Assembly (NCBI GenBank): GCA_032250585.1
Contig: JAVVFH010000171.1
Coordinates: forward strand, 1-7,409
Reading direction: 5' to 3'
DNA length: 7,409 bases
Source of the DNA: JAVVFH01 sp032250585
GTDB taxonomy: Bacteria; Pseudomonadota; Gammaproteobacteria; Xanthomonadales; SZUA-36
Part shown: piece after piece, positions 4,304 to 7,409 of the stretch
Layout of the letters: each line of letters opens with the position of its first letter
Position numbering within the stretch: the stretch's first letter is position 1
Notes under the pieces: model-generated
Told to the model about the DNA's origin: nothing
Databases searched by the model: none
What the model saw: the letters and a program-made list of their open reading frames with translations, nothing else
Position numbers and translations under genes: made by a program

Positions 4304-7132
4304 TCAGGCGATTCGCCGGACCTCGCCCGCGCCGGCGACGTTTTCGACGCAGCGTCCGCAGAGCTCGGGATGTTCGGGATTTGACCCCACATCAGCCCGG
4401 TAGTGCCAACAGCGCACACATTTTTCGTGCTCCGAGGGCGTGACCACCAAAGCGATTTCACCCTCGTCCAGGGTGATCCGCTCGGCGTCTTCGGGCGCTG
4501 CGGCGAGTCCGGCCACACGCGCCTCGGAAGTCAGCAGCACGAAGCGTAATTCGTCATCCAGCCAAGCGGCCACTCCGCGCAGGGGTCCGGCGAGGTACAG
4601 ATCGACCTCAACCGCCAGCGACGAACCCGCCCGGCCCTCCTTGCGCACCGTCTCAATGGATTTGCTGACCGCGTCACGCAACGAAATCACCCGCCGCCAA
4701 CGCTCGCGCTGTGCGGCAGGCTCCTCGAATTCGAACAGGCCCTGGTACCAGGTTTCCAGGAACACGCTGACAGCCCGCCGGCCGGGAACGTGCTGCTGTA
4801 TTTCCTCCGCGGTGAAGCTCAGCACCGGCGCTATCCAGCGCGTCAGCGCTTCGAGCACATGGTACATGGCGGTCTGCGCCGAGCGCCGCGGCAGGCTGTC
4901 ATAGCCAGTGGTATAGAGACGATCCTTCAGGACGTCCAGGTAAAAAGCGCCCATGTCGAAAGCGCAGAAATGGTGCACTTTCTGGTAGATCTGCAGAAAT
5001 TGATATTCCCCGTAATGTTGCTCGACCTGCCTCTGCAGCTGCGCAGCGCGGTCGACAGCCCAACGATCCAAAGGCAGCAGGTCGACCGCTCGCAGGCAGT
5101 GTTCGGGACTGAAGCCGTCGAGGTTGCCAAGCAGGAAGCGGGCGGTGTTGCGGATGCGGCGATAGGCGTCGGCGACCCGCTTGAGGATCTCGTCCGATAC
5201 GGTCATCTCACCCCGGTAATCGGCGGCCGCCACCCATAGCCGCATGACGTCGGCGCCCAGCGTGTTCATCACCTTGGTCGGCGAGACAACGTTACCCAGC
5301 GACTTCGACATCTTGCGCCCGTCGGCATCGACGACGAAGCCGTGCGTCAGTACCTGCTCGTAAGGGGCCTCGCCGTGCATCGCCACCGATGAAAGCAGCG
5401 AGGACTGGAACCATCCGCGGTGCTGATCGGAGCCCTCCAGATACATCTGCGCCGGGCGTGTCAGCTCATCGCGTTGGTCAAGCACGGCATGGTGGGACAC
5501 CCCCGAGTCGAACCACACGTCAAGGATGTCCGTCACCTTGCGGTATTGCGTAGAATCCACACCCAGCTGCTGATAGATATCGTCCTCATACCAGCAATCA
5601 ACCCCTTGCCGCTCGACGAGGTCCGCGGCCTTGCGCATCAGTTCGAGGGCGTCGGGATGCAGTTCATCGCTTTCGCGGTCAACGAAAAGAGTGATCGGCA
5701 CACCCCAGGTCCGCTGCCGGGAGATACACCAGTCGGGGCGGTTACGCACCATTCCTTGCATGCGTTCCTCGCCCCATGCGGGTACCCAGCGTACGGATTT
5801 GATCGCCTGCAGGGCTTGTTCACGCAAGCCGGCCTGTTCCATGCTGATAAACCATTGCGGCGTGACCCGGAAGGCGGTGGGCGATTTGTGGCGCCAGCAA
5901 TGCGGGTAGCTGTGCTGGAAAGGCTCCACGAACAACAGGCTGCCGTTCTCGCGCATGACCTCGATGATGCTATCGTTGGCCGCCCATACCCACAGACCGG
6001 CGAACAACGCCACGTCGTCCAGGTAACGCCCGTCGGAGCCGACCGGGCTGGTAACGGGCAAATCGTACTCACGCCCGACCTGGAAATCTTCCTCTCCGTG
6101 TCCGGGGGCCGTGTGCACCGCACCGGTGCCCGCGTCGGTGGTGACGTGCTCGCCGAGGATCACCGGCACGTCCCGGTCATAGAAAGGATGGCGCAGCCGC
6201 AAGTGTTCCAGCGCCGTGCCGCGGGCGGTTCCCAGCTCACGGACATCTTGCATACCGGCGCGATCGATCACCGTGTCTTTGAGTTCAGCAGCCAGCACCA
6301 GGCTTATGGCCCGGCCCTGCACGCTGCCGCTGACAAGCACGTAAGGCAGTTCGGCATGCAACGCCACCGCTTCGTTGGCCGGCAGGGTCCAGGGCGTCGT
6401 TGTCCAGATAGGAATTCCTGCTTCGCCGCCGCGTGTTTCGGCGTCCGGTTCGGCGTCGAAGGCTGCAAACAGGGCGTCCTGGTCCACCGCTCTGAACAAT
6501 ACGTCGATGGCCGGCGAAGTCTTGTCCAGATATTCGATTTCCGCTTCGGCCAGCGCCGAGCGACAATCGAAGCACCAATTGACCGGCTTGGCGCCCTGCA
6601 ACAGGTGGCCACCCTCGATGATTGCAGCCAGCGCCCGCAGCATGTCCGCCTCGTAGCGGAAGTTTTTGGTCAAATACGGATTATCCCAATCACCGAGCAC
6701 CCCCATGCGCCGGAAGCCGCTGCGCTCCAGGTCGATCTGTCGCTCCGCGAACTCGCGACACTTTTGCCGGAAAGCCGCGGCGTCGATTTTCTGGCCGACC
6801 TTGCCGACTTTCTTTTCGACCTGGTGTTCGATCGGCAGGCCGTGACAATCCCAGCCTGGCACGTACGGCGAGCGATAACCCGCCAGCAGCCGAGACTTGA
6901 CCACCATGTCCTTGAGAACCTTGTTGACCGCGTGGCCCATATGAATATCGCCGTTCGCATACGGCGGGCCGTCATGGAGTATCCACGTGGGCCGATCGGC
7001 GGTTTCCCTCTGAATCAATTGATACAGGCCGGACCGTTCCCAGTCCTCCACCATGCCGGGTTCCCGGTTCGACAGGTTGGCCTTCATCGCGAAAGCGGTT
7101 TTGGGCAGATTGATTGTGTCTTTATAATCCAT
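4304..7132 (-). CDS. ileS: Isoleucyl-tRNA synthetase
   Basis: The 942-residue class I aminoacyl-tRNA synthetase charges tRNA-Ile in the cytosol; E. coli IleS has 938 residues. Visible in order are: the HIGH-type signature HMGH at 64-67 after DGPPYANGDI; PGWDCHGLPIE at 93-102; the CP1 editing domain with WTTTPWTLPAN (243-253) and GTGAVHTAPGHGEEDF (335-350); WFDSGVSH near 540; GSDQHRGWFQ; KMSKS at 607-611; and a C-terminal zinc site formed by Cys905, Cys908, Cys925 and Cys928. All key residues appear present, so the enzyme should charge and edit. The start is ATG 7132, which shares its A with the ribF stop (TGATG), has a good Shine-Dalgarno sequence, and begins MDYKDTINLPKTAF as in homologues; the upstream in-frame Met at 7165 lies inside ribF and is rejected. 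The stop overlaps or nearly abuts lspA. Confidence 0.98.
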   Translation of the reverse strand: MDYKDTINLPKTAFAMKANLSNREPGMVEDWERSGLYQLIQRETADRPTWILHDGPPYANGDIHMGHAVNKVLKDMVVKSRLLAGYRSPYVPGWDCHGLPIEHQVEKKVGKVGQKIDAAAFRQKCREFAERQIDLERSGFRRMGVLGDWDNPYLTKNFRYEADMLRALAAIIEGGHLLQGAKPVNWCFDCRSALAEAEIEYLDKTSPAIDVLFRAVDQDALFAAFDAEPDAETRGGEAGIPIWTTTPWTLPANEAVALHAELPYVLVSGSVQGRAISLVLAAELKDTVIDRAGMQDVRELGTARGTALEHLRLRHPFYDRDVPVILGEHVTTDAGTGAVHTAPGHGEEDFQVGREYDLPVTSPVGSDGRYLDDVALFAGLWVWAANDSIIEVMRENGSLLFVEPFQHSYPHCWRHKSPTAFRVTPQWFISMEQAGLREQALQAIKSVRWVPAWGEERMQGMVRNRPDWCISRQRTWGVPITLFVDRESDELHPDALELMRKAADLVERQGVDCWYEDDIYQQLGVDSTQYRKVTDILDVWFDSGVSHHAVLDQRDELTRPAQMYLEGSDQHRGWFQSSLLSSVAMHGEAPYEQVLTHGFVVDADGRKMSKSLGNVVSPTKVMNTLGADVMRLWVAAADYRGEMTVSDEILKRVADAYRRIRNTARFLLGNLDGFSPEHCLRAVDLLPLDRWAVDRAAQLQRQVEQHYGEYQFLQIYQKVHHFCAFDMGAFYLDVLKDRLYTTGYDSLPRRSAQTAMYHVLEALTRWIAPVLSFTAEEIQQHVPGRRAVSVFLETWYQGLFEFEEPAAQRERWRRVISLRDAVSKSIETVRKEGRAGSSLAVEVDLYLAGPLRGVAAWLDDELRFVLLTSEARVAGLAAAPEDAERITLDEGEIALVVTPSEHEKCVRCWHYRADVGSNPEHPELCGRCVENVAGAGEVRRIA

Positions 7133-7409
7133 CAAGGCTTCACCTCTCGCGGCGGTTCGGAGCACGCCAATCGCGCCCTCGCCGCAGCTTCATCCCGTTT
7201 CATCTGCTCAACCAAGCCTGCGATGGTCTCGAAGTTCAGTTCGTCGCGCAACTTTTCAACGAATTGCACTTCCAGCCGTCGTCCATAGAGATCCGCTTCG
7301 AAATCGAAGAAGTGAACCTCCAGCAAAGGCTCTCCGCCACCGACTGCCGGGCGGCAGCCGAGGTTCGTCACCGCAGGCAGCCAGCGCCCGCCCGCCTGTC
7401 GGGCGAACG
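7132..7409 (-). CDS. ribF: Bifunctional riboflavin kinase/FAD synthetase RibF, C-terminal part (5' end outside window)
   Basis: The minus-strand frame is open from the right edge to the TGA at 7134-7132 and gives about 91 complete codons. The sequence matches the end of the riboflavin kinase domain: AVTNLGCRP (the V-N-G-RP motif), LLEVHFFDFEADLYGRRLEV and a basic/acidic C-terminal helix with LRDELNF...QMKRDE. RibF phosphorylates riboflavin to FMN and adenylylates FMN to FAD; the N-terminal FAD synthetase domain is outside the window. The GTG at 7371 is internal, because conserved residues (FARQAGGRWLPA) continue upstream to the edge. Gene order ribF-ileS is a common gammaproteobacterial pairing, and the TGATG junction suggests coupled translation. 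The Cys in place of the more usual Thr/Ser of the NxGxRP motif (NLGCRP) is a minor variant. Confidence 0.93.
   Translation of the reverse strand, partial: FARQAGGRWLPAVTNLGCRPAVGGGEPLLEVHFFDFEADLYGRRLEVQFVEKLRDELNFETIAGLVEQMKRDEAAARARLACSEPPREVKP
7140..7146 (-). promoter_or_regulatory. Shine-Dalgarno sequence for ileS
   Basis: On the minus strand GAGGTGA lies 7 bases before the ATG at 7132, within the last codons of ribF. It matches the anti-Shine-Dalgarno consensus over its whole length and decides the start in favour of ATG 7132 rather than the in-frame Met codon at 7165. Confidence 0.75.

Noticed and set aside
4304..4518. Upstream extension of the lspA frame inside ileS as a genuine longer LspA N-terminus
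   Set aside because: The extra residues are hydrophilic, look like an out-of-frame reading of ileS, and match nothing expected before the first LspA membrane segment; a frameshift explains the data better.
5420..7288. 622-codon open frame on the + strand, antisense to ileS
   Set aside because: It lies wholly opposite a strongly conserved ileS. In GC-rich DNA the frame opposite a real gene often stays open, and the predicted product shows no recognisable domain.

Overview
The window is a gene-dense stretch (only about 50 non-coding bases) from a GC-rich, Gram-negative bacterium, most likely a gammaproteobacterium. This rests on protein resemblance (IspH, LspA, IleS and RibF all read like enterobacterial/pseudomonad versions) and on gene neighbourhood: a minor-pilin operon facing a ribF-ileS-lspA-ispH block is the arrangement I recall from Pseudomonas aeruginosa. 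The species cannot be named from the sequence.

Left part, + strand (1-2130): the end of a type IV pilus minor-pilin operon. It holds pilV (5' end outside the window), pilW, pilX and pilE. Each gene overlaps the next by exactly 4 bases (GTGA, ATGA, ATGA), so they are almost certainly translationally coupled. These proteins are processed by the prepilin peptidase PilD and are thought to form the complex that primes pilus assembly. The large adhesin/tip gene pilY1, which sits between pilX and pilE in P. aeruginosa, is absent here.

Right part, - strand (7409 down to 2132): ribF (C-terminal part only), ileS, lspA, ispH, then a nu-class-like glutathione S-transferase. The ribF/ileS, ileS/lspA and lspA/ispH junctions all carry the same TGATG overlap. 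The block combines flavin cofactor synthesis, isoleucine tRNA charging, lipoprotein signal-peptide removal and the last step of the MEP isoprenoid pathway. These are unrelated housekeeping functions conserved as a cluster. The GST gene follows ispH after 45 bases and converges on pilE with one base between the stop codons.

The most notable oddity is lspA. Its conserved body is open, but that frame has no usable start at the expected place. The natural start (overlapping or just after the ileS stop) lies in another frame that ends after about 23-26 codons. One missing base near 4234-4240 would explain this and would restore a 174-residue LspA. This is either a sequence error or a real lesion in a normally essential gene. 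Secondary points are the absence of pilY1 and of the FKBP-type isomerase gene often found between lspA and ispH, and the GST gene lying between ispH and pilE. I saw no mobile element, CRISPR array, RNA gene or unknown defence-like system, and I do not claim an undescribed system.
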